From Lophium mytilinum (taxonomy: Eukaryota > Ascomycota > Dothideomycetes > Mytilinidiales > Mytilinidiaceae), in contig MU004201.1 of assembly GCA_010093605.1 (NCBI GenBank), forward strand, positions 73,216-137,215: a stretch of DNA of 64,000 nt, written 5' to 3'. Position 1 is the first letter of the stretch, and every line of letters starts with the position of its first letter. The notes beneath the pieces were generated by a model. That model saw nothing but the letters and a program-made list of their open reading frames with translations, did no database searches and was not told the origin of the DNA. The translations under genes were made by a program, and so were the position numbers. This document shows positions 51,568 through 62,085 of this stretch, in pieces.

Positions 51568-52249
51568 AACGCGCTGCCTGTAAATTAAAGGTCTAAGATT
51601 ATATTAGATAGAAGGTTACTTAGATATATAGGGATATATTTATGTAACATATATTTAATATAACTTTAGATGTTTTATACTATCTTATCCTACTCTACTT
51701 AACTTTTTACCTACTCTAATCCCCACCCTAGGGGGTTTTATCTTAAGTAACCTTATGTGTTCCTGTCTTAGATTATATAAGCTTATCGCTTAAGAAGTGG
51801 CCGGAAGTCTCTGTTATGTAAGTATTATGTAACATCGCCTTACCGTCTTAACTATGTTCCCAAGTATAATGCTAACTATAATCTCTACTACCTAGGTATG
51901 CTAAGATATATATAATATGTTATAGCAATATTAGCTATATCCTAGAAATATTCCCTAAATCGGGACCATTTTCAAAATAAATGTAAGGTTCCTTCGGAAG
52001 GTTCCGTATTATCTAACCCCGCTTATTCCTAATTGCCTACTCTAGATCCCGACCCCTAACTTACTAACTACCTCTCTACTATTAAGCATTACAACTTATC
52101 TTCTATCTTAACCTATTCTGCTACTATTAGACAGCCTATTGTATAGGCTAGCCAGTAAGGCGGCTTACGCGTCTCTTGCCTTAATTACTTTACTTTTAGC
52201 GCCTGTTGCCGCTTACTACGCCTTCTATAATTGCTTCTATCGTGAATGG

Positions 52250-53870
52250 CGAGGCATCTACTTCTCCTTAGCCTCCCGCGTCTCTATCTAAGCGCAAGGG
52301 CGATAGTATATTACTGCTTATAAGAATCTAACTTCGACATTTAAAGAACTCTACTAACTCTTCTAGCCCTTGCCTAAGAGGTCTACCCGGGCTAAATCGG
52401 CGCCTAAGACTACTAAAGCTCCTAAAGCTCCTAAGGCCCCTAAGGCTCTGAAGGCTCTAAAGGCCCCTAAGACTCCTAAGGGCCCGAAGACCCCGAAGCA
52501 AAGCCTTACAATAATAACTTCTAAGTCCTTAAAGGCGGTGTCGCCCTCTAAACCTAGCACCGTAGATCCTAAATTATAAACTATTGCGGGGGGTTTAACT
52601 AGAGAAAGCTTAGTCGATGGGCAGTCTCCCCTAGCTAAGTAGGTTCCGATGGATCCGGTCTTGCACGCGTCTGCCACGACGTTAGGTGCCACGGATCTAA
52701 ATAGGGATGCTAGTGCGGATAGTAATAATTACAGCGAAGATAAAGAGAACAACGTCGAGAATAAGGAGGATAATAAGGGAGAGAGTGGGGGAGGAGACGG
52801 CACCTATAAACCTAGACCTTATGTTCGTTCTACTATCCCTAAGACATTAGCTGTAACTCCCGAGGATGTTAGCAATAATTTAGAAGAAGATGCTGTCGCT
52901 CCGACTTCTACCCCTGTACTAACTTAGCGCTCCTCGGCTAAAACACAGCGAAAGAGATCTAGGAAAGCTGCGGCTATTTCTGCGCCTGTCTTAACCTCTT
53001 CTAAACCCTATTATAAGGATCCTAATATAGATATATATAAGGTAGATACTACTTAAGTATTCTTAAAGAGAATTAAGACTAAGTGCCGGCGGATGTTCTA
53101 TTAATATTAGTGTTACCACAACGTGGACACTATCATCGCGCAAGCGTGTAGGCAAGACTAAAATCTAGAGGATATGCCTATAAGCACTATTAATTCCGCC
53201 ACTAAAAAGATTAAGAAAAACTATAGCAATTAGCAATATATTTCTATCTTAGCCGCAAAGGTATATTTCTATAGAGTACTTAATCTTGCGTAATTACTAA
53301 AACTTGTAGATAGAACCACGTTTAAAACCTTATAGAGGCTAATGAGAACCTTTGCGTGCAAGAGCGCTGGGATTATCTTGTAACCTACTTCTCGAGGTGC
53401 TACACCATAGAGAACTTTAAGTTCGTTTTTCTATTTATTAGCGGATGGATTTCTATTACAGAATCGGAAGCAATTGTTAATTAGTTCTGCTAGAGTATGT
53501 TATCCTTCTTAATTCTTTAATCTTCTTAATAGGTTCTAACTGTGTTAGGTATCTACGCTAATTTCTACGCTTGTGTAAAGCTGTATATAGACTAGCTAAA
53601 AGATTAAAAGGCCCTCCGCAACTACCTAGATAGTAGTACAGCGCTTAAGATATTCTTTAAGTAGATGGGACTATATAAAGACTACTATAATATTTACTCC
53701 TATAATATTATAGCTAAGCGCCGCAGAGAGCTGTTACTTAAGAGCAAGTCCTACAACAACTATAATATTAACGCGGATCCTCGATATAAAGTTTTGCCGG
53801 GGAAACTAGAGCGCTTCCACCTCCTTGCGCCGGCCCTCGCGCCGTTAAAGTCCTAGGTTATGGGCTGCTT
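52250..53870 (+). pseudogene. Second gene of K2 (function unknown)
   Basis: One plus-strand frame carries a Lys/Pro/Ala-rich stretch (52370-52460, repeats of KAPKAPKA), then an acidic Asn/Glu-rich stretch (about 52.73-52.79 kb), a basic segment (QRKRSRK near 52.95 kb) and a protein-like region to about 53.35 kb. The sequence continues in another frame (RWDYLVTYFSRC near 53.37 kb) to 53856, ending GKLERFHLLAPALAPLKS. Stops are mostly TAA/TAG. The frame change near 53.3 kb may be an intron, but no donor and acceptor pair fits the phase. By position and direction it is the counterpart of the K1 second gene; both start with a basic, low-complexity part. Sequence homology between the two was not established by eye. 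Confidence 0.5.
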
Positions 53871-54873
53871 CATCTCACCTATTCTGTAAGAATGTCTTTA
53901 AGATGTATATATAGTAAGGGCTATCTAATATTAGGCTGATTTCTCGGGCCCTAATTTCCTTTAATGATTATAATATATATAATACCCGGGGTAGCTCTAT
54001 TCTAATCTCCTTTTCTTTATCTTCTTACATTTACTTATGTATCTATGCATATTAGCGCGGATATACCTATAGGCAGGCAGTAATTTAGGCGTTTAAAGAT
54101 AGGCAGTTAATCTCCTATAAGAAGCACGGCACCTTTCTTTATATCTTATAGTTTAGTTCTTAGACTAGCAGATTTGCGCAGCAATGACCGCGCAGAATAA
54201 TTACAGTATAATAATCTTAATTAACACATTATGCACGCTAAATCTTAAAAGGGTAATAGGTAGTGATTTTAAAATTGTGGTATATATATACGCGGCCGCC
54301 CACTATTAGGGATCTTAGGGTTGTGCTTAAACGCGTCTCCAGGTTAGATTAAGGGAAAGGACTTCTGCGCATTCACTCTTTCTTAAAAGCACTTTGCTGA
54401 AGTCTTAAGGTAATTATATTAACGCTATTAACGTCGCTACACAGGCATTTTAAATGTGGGCTAATCTTAATAACTGCGTGTATGCAAATGCAGCCCCAAC
54501 TCAATTTTGCGTGCGACATGGTGTTTTTTAAGATTAAAATATTAGAACAAGACAAATCTTTTCTAAAATAAAGCTGCAGCTTTATCTATAACTTAAGAGG
54601 ACGAAGCTATATAGAATAGTTATGGTTTTCTATAATAATTTCTGCGCTAAGCTTTTGCTAAGAAATTTTTTACGTTAAGTATGCCTTAAGTAATTCTTTG
54701 CGCTAAGCCTAACTTAACACTAAGCTTCTTTTACAATAAGTATATCACGCGCAATTACGATAGTACAAGACATATAAAAGCGATTTTAAGGGGTTAGGAA
54801 GGTTTATCTTCTACTTAGATATTTGTAAGCGGTCCCGAAGTTCCCCGTTGCTTACCCCCCGATCGCCGTACAG
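53871..54873. other. Right arm of K2
   Basis: About 1 kb with no gene seen, ending in the right terminal inverted repeat (about 54805-54873). AT-rich with degenerate short repeats of a CTAAGCTT-like motif at 54640-54740. Confidence 0.5.
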
Positions 54874-55214
54874 TACCTAAGGGCATGGAAAACCTGCACT
54901 CTATCTTCTATTCTTAGCTACTCCACCCGGCTAACGCGGTCTCTATAAAAGGACAGCGTAATCCTAAGCCCCTACCTATATAGATAACGCTAATATATTA
55001 GAAAGGTAACGCTAAGAAGGTTATAGATAGCCGCCTAGATAGAAGACGTCTTAATTCTACTACCGGTAAAGGGGGCATGCTATAATACAAGATTAGGTTT
55101 ATTAGATGGGACGATGAGCTCTAATAGGATAACTACGATTGCGCTAACGGCTGCCTACACCTTATTGCAGATTTCTACCACTAATACTCTAAGAAACTAG
55201 GCCCTTATTTATTA

Positions 55215-55414
55215 TGTTAGGGCTTAAGGTTAGAACATCGGAATTATTAAATTAAATAGTATTAATATTAACAAAAGATAAATACAAGAGAGGAAGAGGT
55301 TCCTAGGACGGATGTTGTAATAACCTAAAGGGCGGAGCAACGTTTGCCCGTTCCGTAGAGCCTCCATTACGTAACCTCTAGTTACGTGTTATGCGTAATT
55401 GTATAGCCATAATA
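55215..55414 (-). repeat. Solo LTR of the G3 family, inverted, inside G3
   Basis: 200 bp, reverse complement of the G3 LTR, flanked by the 5-bp duplication TATTA (55210-55214 and 55415-55419). It lies between the chromodomain and the 3' LTR of G3. It is a separate later insertion that was reduced to one LTR, so the family stayed active after G3 landed. Confidence 0.85.
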
Positions 55415-55693
55415 TATTATTCCAACCACTATTAGACTAGGAGCCGACCTTAGCTACTATCCTTACTGCTATAGACCTCTGCATAACTAACGTTGCGGAA
55501 GCTACGTAATTTAATTACCGGACCGGCGGTTGAATTAACTTATTAAGGAGGCCTAACTGCGGACATGCGCAATAATTAAATGTAATATAACAGCGCACAT
55601 TATTACAAGCACTTAGTAGCAGGCTAGCAGCTATAAAGGCTATACGGCTCCTTATAGCTCTATTATAGCCGGCCCCAGTTTAAACAAATAATA

Positions 55694-55753
55694 AGATGGC
55701 AATATTGCGCATGGCAACGCTACGCATGGCAACACTGCGCATGGCAATACTAG
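55694..55753. repeat. Four 15-bp tandem repeats
   Basis: Four head-to-tail units close to GCATGGCAACACTGC at 55694, 55709, 55724 and 55739, in the 3' non-coding part of G3. Confidence 0.8.
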
Positions 55754-55997
55754 CAGACTAATAGAGTAGCTATATAACACTATACTAAACGGTAAGGCTG
55801 CGGAAGGCTATATAGAAATAGGAAGGATAAGTAATCCTTTATAGATTAATTTATTTTCTTTATTTAAATTACAACTATAGCACGACCTAGTACTTTATTT
55901 AATAGATATTTAAGCGATTATAGATACTCTAATATGGAAAGGACTTTCTTACAAGAAGGAGGCTTTAATTAGGGGGCTTCTTTAAAGGTAGGAGATG

Positions 55998-56197
55998 TGT
56001 TATAGCTACACATTTGCGCATAACACGTGACTAGAGGTTACGTAATGTAGGCTCTGCGGAACGGATAAACGTTGCTCCGCCCTTTAGGTTATTACAACGT
56101 CTGTTCTAGGAACCTCTTTCTCTCTTATATTTATCTTTTGTTAATATTATTACTATTTAATCCAATAATTCCAACGTTCCAACCTTAAGCCCTAATA
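55998..56197 (+). repeat. 3' LTR of G3
   Basis: 200 bp beginning TGTTATAGC, direct copy of 37163-37362, followed by AGCAG (target duplication). A purine-rich stretch (55986-55996) just before it fits a polypurine tract. Confidence 0.88.
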
Positions 56198-56483
56198 AGC
56201 AGACGCTAATTAGAAAGCGCTTTAGGCGGCCATTAAAGAGGCATAGCTGGCGCTACCTAATTTACTAATTTTATTACATATTTAGAGCATGCTAAATTGG
56301 GTAGAAGCTCTTAGCTAATCTAAGGGCTGGCAAACTAAGTATTAGTATATAGCTATTAAAATACTATAAAATTATATTACTAGGCCTTATAGACGTGTTG
56401 TACTATTAAAGTAATATACCTTAATTTTTGTCGCCATGCGGGGTAATATAGAGTACTTAGATTAGACTTAAGTCTACTAACTA
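56198..56483 (+). mobile_element. Tc1-like transposon M2, 3' part
   Basis: Continues M2 after the G3 insertion: from ACGCTAATTAGAAAGCGC (56203) it follows M1 61806-62085 base for base, with RIP-type differences, to the right terminal repeat ending TAACTA with a TA at 56484-56485. Together with 36088-37162 it makes one Tc1-like element. Confidence 0.85.
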
Positions 56484-56485
56484 TA

Positions 56486-57500
56486 TAGCTAGTCTTAGGG
56501 GTATTATTTATATTTTTACTAGTAAGCATTTATAGACTATCTAATAGAAAATATTAGTATAAGATAGAGGGTGTACGTCCTCTATAAAAGCTTAGAAGTA
56601 GTTATACTCTAGCGCTATTCTTAGTAGCTACTTTCAATTGGAAATAAAAATAGAATAATTACGTATGGATTAGCTAGTTGCGCGTAATTATAGAAAGCAG
56701 GTATATAGGGCCTGCGCGCTGGCCTATTACTAACAGGGTATATATAGTTCTTATCTATTATTAGAAAGTAACTATACTTATATTAGTTAGTTGCGCGCAA
56801 TAGTAAGTAGGTTTATAGGGCCTATATACTAATTATAGTAGGCGGGGTATATAGAGTCCTTACTATATAGTTATAGGGCCTTTTTTTAAGTCTCTCTATA
56901 TTAATATAGAGGGTATTAGGTTTATATATTAAAATTTTAGCCTATTAAATTAGCTAGGTATATATATAGGTAGGTAGAAAAGAAAGTACTTCTAGAAACT
57001 TCTAGAAGCTAGAAAGGTAGCTATTTTATATTATAGTATAAAAGTAGATTATAAGAGAAGACCTATTTTAGTATATATAGATAAAGTAGTTTAAAAGAAA
57101 GAGAAGGGCGCGGAGCGCTAGCTAAGAAGTAGGCAAGGCTAGTGCTAAGCCTAGTTATATAATAGTAGTTACATGCTAGAGGGCATATAACGCGTTGCGT
57201 ATATTAGAAATAAATTGTAATAGAATTCGCGTTATAGCTATAATAATAATATTACTAATATAATATAGAATCTAGAAAGATAATAGGTGCTATAGTAACT
57301 TTTAACCCTAACCTATAAATAATTATAGAGTTTGCATTTCTTTACCTTATCTACTCTATAGCGCACTTAGCCCCCATAAATAAGTCTACTATACTCTCCT
57401 TTTCTAGTTTATAGATATTTAGGAGGATTATATCTATCTAGAAATTATAGAAGGTATTATATAACTAGAAGTATTCTAGGCGGCGCGCGACCTAGCTATA
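56486..57500. other. AT-rich stretch, no gene seen
   Basis: Heavily TA-rich DNA to the right of M2. The right flank of M2 was once joined to the sequence left of 36086. No gene recognised. Confidence 0.5.
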
Positions 57501-57504
57501 ATAG

Positions 57505-58532
57505 AGAAGATGCCCTCTAGTACTACTTCTTATTAATTTTCTACTACTATAGAGTTTACTCCTACTTACGCTATCTATACTAAACTTCTAAGGCTGTAAA
57601 AATACAATATCGTTACTATTTTTACTAAGTAAGACTTCCTTCTTAATAAATATTTAATAGAGGTTAGAAAGTAGATATCTAAGTAGTAGGAGGATATTAT
57701 TAAAGAAGTAAAGAAGATATAGCCCCTTATCTAGGTAGCTAAGTATAAGGTCTTTAGTTTAAAGTTTTACTTTAAGTATATAGATAAGAATAGCTATAAA
57801 TTGCTTAGTTATTAGTATTCTAATAATCTTTAATATAGGCCTTTCCTACCCTCTTCTAGTAAAGATATAAAGTAGAGAATACAGCCTTAATACCCTATAC
57901 TAGCACCCCTAATAACTAAGCTGCTACCGCAGTTATAGGATTTTAACCTGCAGCTGCACCTGCTAGACTCTATTTCTAATTATCTTCTGCATAATTCTCT
58001 TTAACTACCTTGGGACACCCCTATACCTTTTCTACTACTAGCTATAGAGAAACTAAGAGAATACTACTAAAGTAGGTGTATTATTAGTTACTATCTAGTA
58101 GTAGTTAGAATTCTTTTCTCAATATTAACTTAACTTTATAGTAATCAGCTTTATCCTTAGCTGTCCTAGAGAAGGGGGCGAGTAAGAAATACATATCTTA
58201 AGAAATCTCGCCTGCAGAATTATAATAGAGCTCTTATTCTTATAAGGGTTTTTAACCTCCGCTTCCTTAGTTTAATCTATTATAGTAGGACTAGAGGCCT
58301 ATTAGCTTCTACTACTATTGTTATTACTACCTATAGAATCTCTTTCTATTTACTAGACTCTCTATTACTTCTATAGTCTATCTAAGACCTATATAGTGTT
58401 CTATTTTAAGTAGCTAGCGTTTATTATAGAATAAGCACTTACTATAGAAGATATACTTATTATAGAATAACTATAGATTATAGAATAAGTATAGTACTAC
58501 CCTTATTCTCTCTATATTCTACCTATATTATA
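57505..58532 (+). pseudogene. Unknown coding repeat, copy U2 (upstream part)
   Basis: From an ATG near 57508 one plus-strand frame reads about 200 codons (MPSSTTSY, EDIIKEVKKI, LPWDTPIPFLLLAIEKLREY), and almost all of its stops are TAG, as from CAG. The end (58.4-58.53 kb) resembles 33.95-34.16 kb of U1. M3 inserted at the TA at 58531-58532; U2 resumes at 59871. No family recognised. Confidence 0.45.
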
Positions 58533-59868
58533 TAGTACTAGAATAAAAGTATATACTAATAAACCGTGCGCACCCTACTAAAACGCGTCGCGTCTTAAAT
58601 ATGTTCCTTCACCACAACACTATAATTCGTTCTTTTAGCTAGGAAATTAGCAGGAACGCTTAAGGATTAAAAGAGCTTTTATCTAATGCTTGCTTAGCTA
58701 TGCTAGTAAAGTATAAAGCCGGCGTTACTAATTAAGATCTAGCTATAGAATTTAGCTATTCTCTCCGGATAGTCTATAATATAATTAAGCGCTGGAAACT
58801 TTATAATACTACTACTTCCTTAGCCTAAGGCGGCCGGCCAGCAACAGCTATAGTCCGGGAGAAGCGAATGCTCTTTTAGCTTGCTTAAAAATACCCTAAA
58901 ATGGAGTACTCCCAGCTAATAAAAGAGGCTTGCCTCTTAGCCCGAGCTAAGCCCCTTTCTATAAGAACTATAGCACGGATTCTCTAGAGTTTTAGCCTAA
59001 GAAACCACCGTTATACTAAGAGAACTAAGCTGAAGCCGGAGCATACTATTTTGCAACGCTAATTCGCTAAAAGGCATAAGAATTTTAATTAGAAACGCCG
59101 GGTTGTTAAGTTTATAGATAAGTGCTTAGTACAGCGGGGTTCTAGAGAGGAAGTAGAGTGGTGCTTTTAGTTTCCAGATAAGAAATTTAATTCTAAGATA
59201 GTAATAGAGAAAGAGGAGGATAAAAGAATGTTCTAGATAGTATAAAGGGTTATTTAGGTAACCCTAAATAGCTAGATTAGCCGGTCACCCCTAATTATTA
59301 TAGAAAGGGACTTTGCAGCTAAGAAGAATAGGTATTTAGGCAAGAGCTATACCCAAACTTTAGAGAAAAGGTTGCTGCTATAGTACCTACCTGGGCACAT
59401 CTTTATGCAAGATAATGCGCTAATTTACAATGCTAATTAGACTAAGAATTAGCTAGAAACCCATGGGATTTAGACGCTTGAATAGCCCTCCTATTTACTG
59501 GACTTAAACCCTATTAAGTATATATAGTAGGTGCTTAAGAAGATAGTCTATAAGCTTTATCTAGAGCTAGTTATAATAGGCAGTTTAGAAAAGGATTAGA
59601 ATACTTTAAAGGCTGCTTTAAAGGAGGTATAGATAAAGATACCTAATTTAACTATTAGGTTACTTATTAAGAGCATGCCTAGGCGCCTAGAGGCAGTAAG
59701 GAAGGCTAAGGGCTAGTAAACTAAGTACTAGGACCGAGCGAGTCTTAACACCAAATTTAGCGTAATTTTCTTACGTTGTTGTATGAATTTGTAACATAGA
59801 TGTTTACTATAGAATTTAATTTTAGGGCCCGTGCGTTCTATTTAGAATATACTTTTATTAAGCAACTA
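58533..59868 (+). mobile_element. Tc1-like transposon M3
   Basis: 1336 bp between TA (58531-58532) and TA (59869-59870), inserted in U2. Imperfect terminal repeats: left AATAAAAGTATATACTAATA, right reverse complement AATAAAAGTATATTCTAAAT. The transposase frame (about 58.62-59.72 kb) has the Tc1 order: an amino-terminal helix-turn-helix region, KFIDKC with the first Asp near 59.12 kb, MQDNALIY with the second Asp codon at 59411, and LNPIKY with the third catalytic position at 59516, now Lys where Glu is expected. The spacing from 59411 to 59516 is 35 codons, which is DD34E. Many stops of TAG/TAA type, so it is inactive. Same lineage as M1 and M2 but clearly diverged. Confidence 0.85.
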
Positions 59869-59870
59869 TA

Positions 59871-60400
59871 GCTAGTCTATATTAGTCTTTCTATTTCTCT
59901 AGCTAACTTTAATATACTATAGCGGCTTTAGGTTCTAGGTAGAGAGGCAACTATTAACTATTACCCTTTATTTCTTCTATTTCCCCCCCTAATTATTACT
60001 ACAGCCGATTTTTCTATACTTCTTTTCTTGGTTCTCTGCAATTTTTATTTCTTTACCTACCTAGTCTTCTATTTTTAGCGGTTCTTAGCATTTATCTACC
60101 TAAAATAGTTAATTGTATTATTATAAAATAACTCCTAGGCAGGGGAGTATATAGTAAAGTAACTTAATATACGTATATAGACGGCATATAATAAGCATTT
60201 AGTCTCCTTTTTAATCACGGAAGGTAGAGTATTATTATCTGTTATCTCTTCTTTATATAAAGTCTATTCTAGGTAGTATAATAGCTATAATTTTATCTTT
60301 AATATAATATAATAAGAACACCCTCTTCTACTCTTTATCCTCTTTAGTAAAGTTAGTTCTTACTTCTATTACTATCCTGCCCTCTACTATTATAATAATA
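59871..60400 (+). pseudogene. Unknown coding repeat, copy U2 (downstream part)
   Basis: Direct match to 34165-34700 (for example TATTAGTCTTTCTATTTCT, GGTTCTAGGTAGAGAGGC, AATAACTCCTAGG). It continues the U unit after the M3 insertion. Its right side is cut by the MITE at 60428. Confidence 0.6.
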
Positions 60401-60730
60401 TTATACATACCTCCTTTATTATATTTAGGCGATGCTAACTCTACCCCCCTTCTTACTTGAATTACACCCCTTTTCAACTCTAATTACACCCCCCTTCCGT
60501 TTAATCGTCTAATTGGCCCGGAGGGCTCGGATTACCGCTCCGGCCCTGCATGGTAAGGCTGCACAGCCTTCCCATTCCATTGTGCATTCTTACCGTTTTT
60601 AATAGACTATACTCAGCTGCGCGTTAGGCTATAGATAAGGCCGTAGATAAAGCTATAGATAAGGCTGTAGATAAGGCTATATATATAGGCCGTACGTAAG
60701 GCTATAGTTATAGTAAGGCTATGCAGTATA

Positions 60731-62085
60731 CAGTACTTAGACTTAAGTCTTATCTAATAAACGGTGCGCACCCTACTAAAATCGCGTCGCGTTAGGAACG
60801 CGTCCCATTCACCTCTACACTACACTATAATGACACGCTCTTCTGGAACTCCAATTAATGGGAATACAAGAGGGAATGGCGAGCTTTTATCTCAACAGCG
60901 CATAGCTATTATCGCCAAGCACCAAGAGTGTGTTTCCAATAAGGATTTAGCGGCTAAATTTGGCTGCAACGTGCGCACAATCTACACCACAATTAAATAG
61001 TTTAAAGAACACAACACTATAGATTCCTTGCCACGCTCTAGGCCCCCAGAGGTTCTTACACGTTGTAAGAAGCGGGACATTATTCGAATTGTAAGAAAAG
61101 CTCTAAAATTGGAGTATTCCCAGATTATTAAAGAGGCAGACCTAAATGCCCGCCTGAATCAGAAGCACCCCATTTCTAAGAAGACTATCTAACGCTACCT
61201 TAGAGAGAATAGCCTGCACAAGCGCAGGTGTGCTAAAAGGCTATTGCTAAAGCCTAAGCATGCTGTAATTCGCCGCCAATTCGCTTAGGATTATAAGAAT
61301 TTTAACTGGGAAGGCACAACTATTAAGTTTACGGATGAGTGCTCCGTGCAGAGGGGCTCCGGGCAGTAGGCAGAGTAGTGCTTCCGCTATTCTTATAAGA
61401 AATACTACCTAGAGATAATTACAGAGAAAGAGAAGTCCAACAGGATATTACAGATAGTGTGGGCAGCTATTTAGGTAACACCGGACGGCTATGCCGGCCG
61501 GTCGCCATTGATCATTATGGAACGGGATTGGGAGGCCAAAAAGATGGGCTATTCGGGTAGAAGCTACACTAAGACATTAGAGGATGGCCTCTTGGAATAA
61601 TACCAGCCAGGGGAGATATTTATGTATAATAATGCCCCCATTCACAACTCTAAATGGACCCGTAAGTTTTTAGAATCTTACGGGATTTAGACCATAGAAT
61701 GGCCACCCTATTTACCGGACCTTAACCCCATTAAGCACATGTAGTGGGCGCTTAAGAAGATAGTTTATAAGCTGCATCTAGAATTGTTAATAATGGGCCA
61801 AGTAGAAGCTAATTAGAAAGCGCTACAGGTGGCCATTAAGGAGGCATGGCTGGCGCTGCCTAATTCACTAATTTTGTCACTTATTCGGAGCATGCTAAAT
61901 TGGATAGAAGCTCTTAGAATATCTAAGGGCTAGTAAACTAAGTATTAGTATATGGCCATTAAAACACTATAAAATTATATTACCAGGCCTTACAGCTGTG
62001 TTATACTGTTGAAGTGATGACACCGAGTTCCTGTTGATTTTCGTGGCCGTGCGCGGGCTCGGATTAAACTTAAGTCCACTAACTG
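60731..62085 (+). mobile_element. Tc1-like transposon M1, best preserved copy
   Basis: 1355 bp between TA (60729-60730) and TA (62086-62087). Terminal repeats: left CAGTACTTAGACTTAAGTC, right reverse complement CAGTTAGTGGACTTAAGTT. Less altered than M2, with more GC and CpG, so probably the younger copy. Inserted in the MITE 60428-62610. Confidence 0.9.
60830..61933 (+). pseudogene. Tc1-like DD34E transposase of M1, decayed
   Basis: About 367 codons from MTRSSGTPINGN (ATG at 60830) to the TAG at 61931. Amino-terminal helix-turn-helix: QQRIAIIAKHQECVSNKDLA then KFGCNVRTIYTTIK. Catalytic domain: first Asp in KFTDECSV (codon 61334), second position codon 61628 in MYNNAPIH (Asn, where the family has Asp), third position codon 61733 in LNPIKHM (Lys, where the family has Glu). 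The 35-codon step between the last two gives DD34E, as in the Tc1 group. About ten in-frame stops, nearly all TAG/TAA from presumed CAG/CAA. The protein would have bound the terminal repeats and cut and pasted the element into TA sites; this copy cannot. Confidence 0.85.

Larger units (their letters stand above)
43625..54873. mobile_element. 11.2-kb CMC-like DNA transposon K2
   Basis: Inserted in the integrase end of G3 with TA duplicated (43623-43624, 54874-54875). Terminal inverted repeats of about 60-70 bp: left CCGTACCGCAATTAGGGGG then TAAGCGACGGGGAACTTCGG, right reverse complement CTGTACGGCGATCGGGGGG then TAAGCAACGGGGAACTTCGG. Contents: left arm without a clear gene (43.7-47.1 kb), transposase about 47.15-50.8 kb (minus), a 39-bp minisatellite (51178-51567), second gene about 52.25-53.87 kb (plus), right arm. 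Same size, target duplication and gene layout as K1. The two termini and the middle of the transposase are alike but clearly diverged, so K1 and K2 are related families or old copies. Confidence 0.82.
37163..56197 (+). mobile_element. Chromodomain Ty3/Gypsy retrotransposon (G3), containing K2
   Basis: 200-bp LTRs at 37163-37362 and 55998-56197 with a 5-bp target duplication (AGTAG 37158-37162, AGCAG 56198-56202). Plus-strand parts: gag from about 38562, a Cys-rich knuckle near 40545-40600, protease (40951-41157, MDFNCKIITLTGTV then FAFISTSFA), RT (about 41.7-42.47 kb), integrase (about 42.56-43.62 kb) and a chromodomain (about 55.0-55.2 kb). DNA transposon K2 (43625-54873) sits between integrase and chromodomain, and a solo LTR (55215-55414) lies downstream of the chromodomain. 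The LTRs differ at about 20 of 200 positions, almost all transitions. It is broken, with several dozen breaks of RIP type. Inserted into M2, so younger than M2 and older than K2. Confidence 0.88.

Noticed and set aside
52363-52692. Leu/Ala-rich minus-strand ORF
   Set aside because: It is the antisense of the Lys/Pro-rich repeat of the K2 second gene and has no support of its own.
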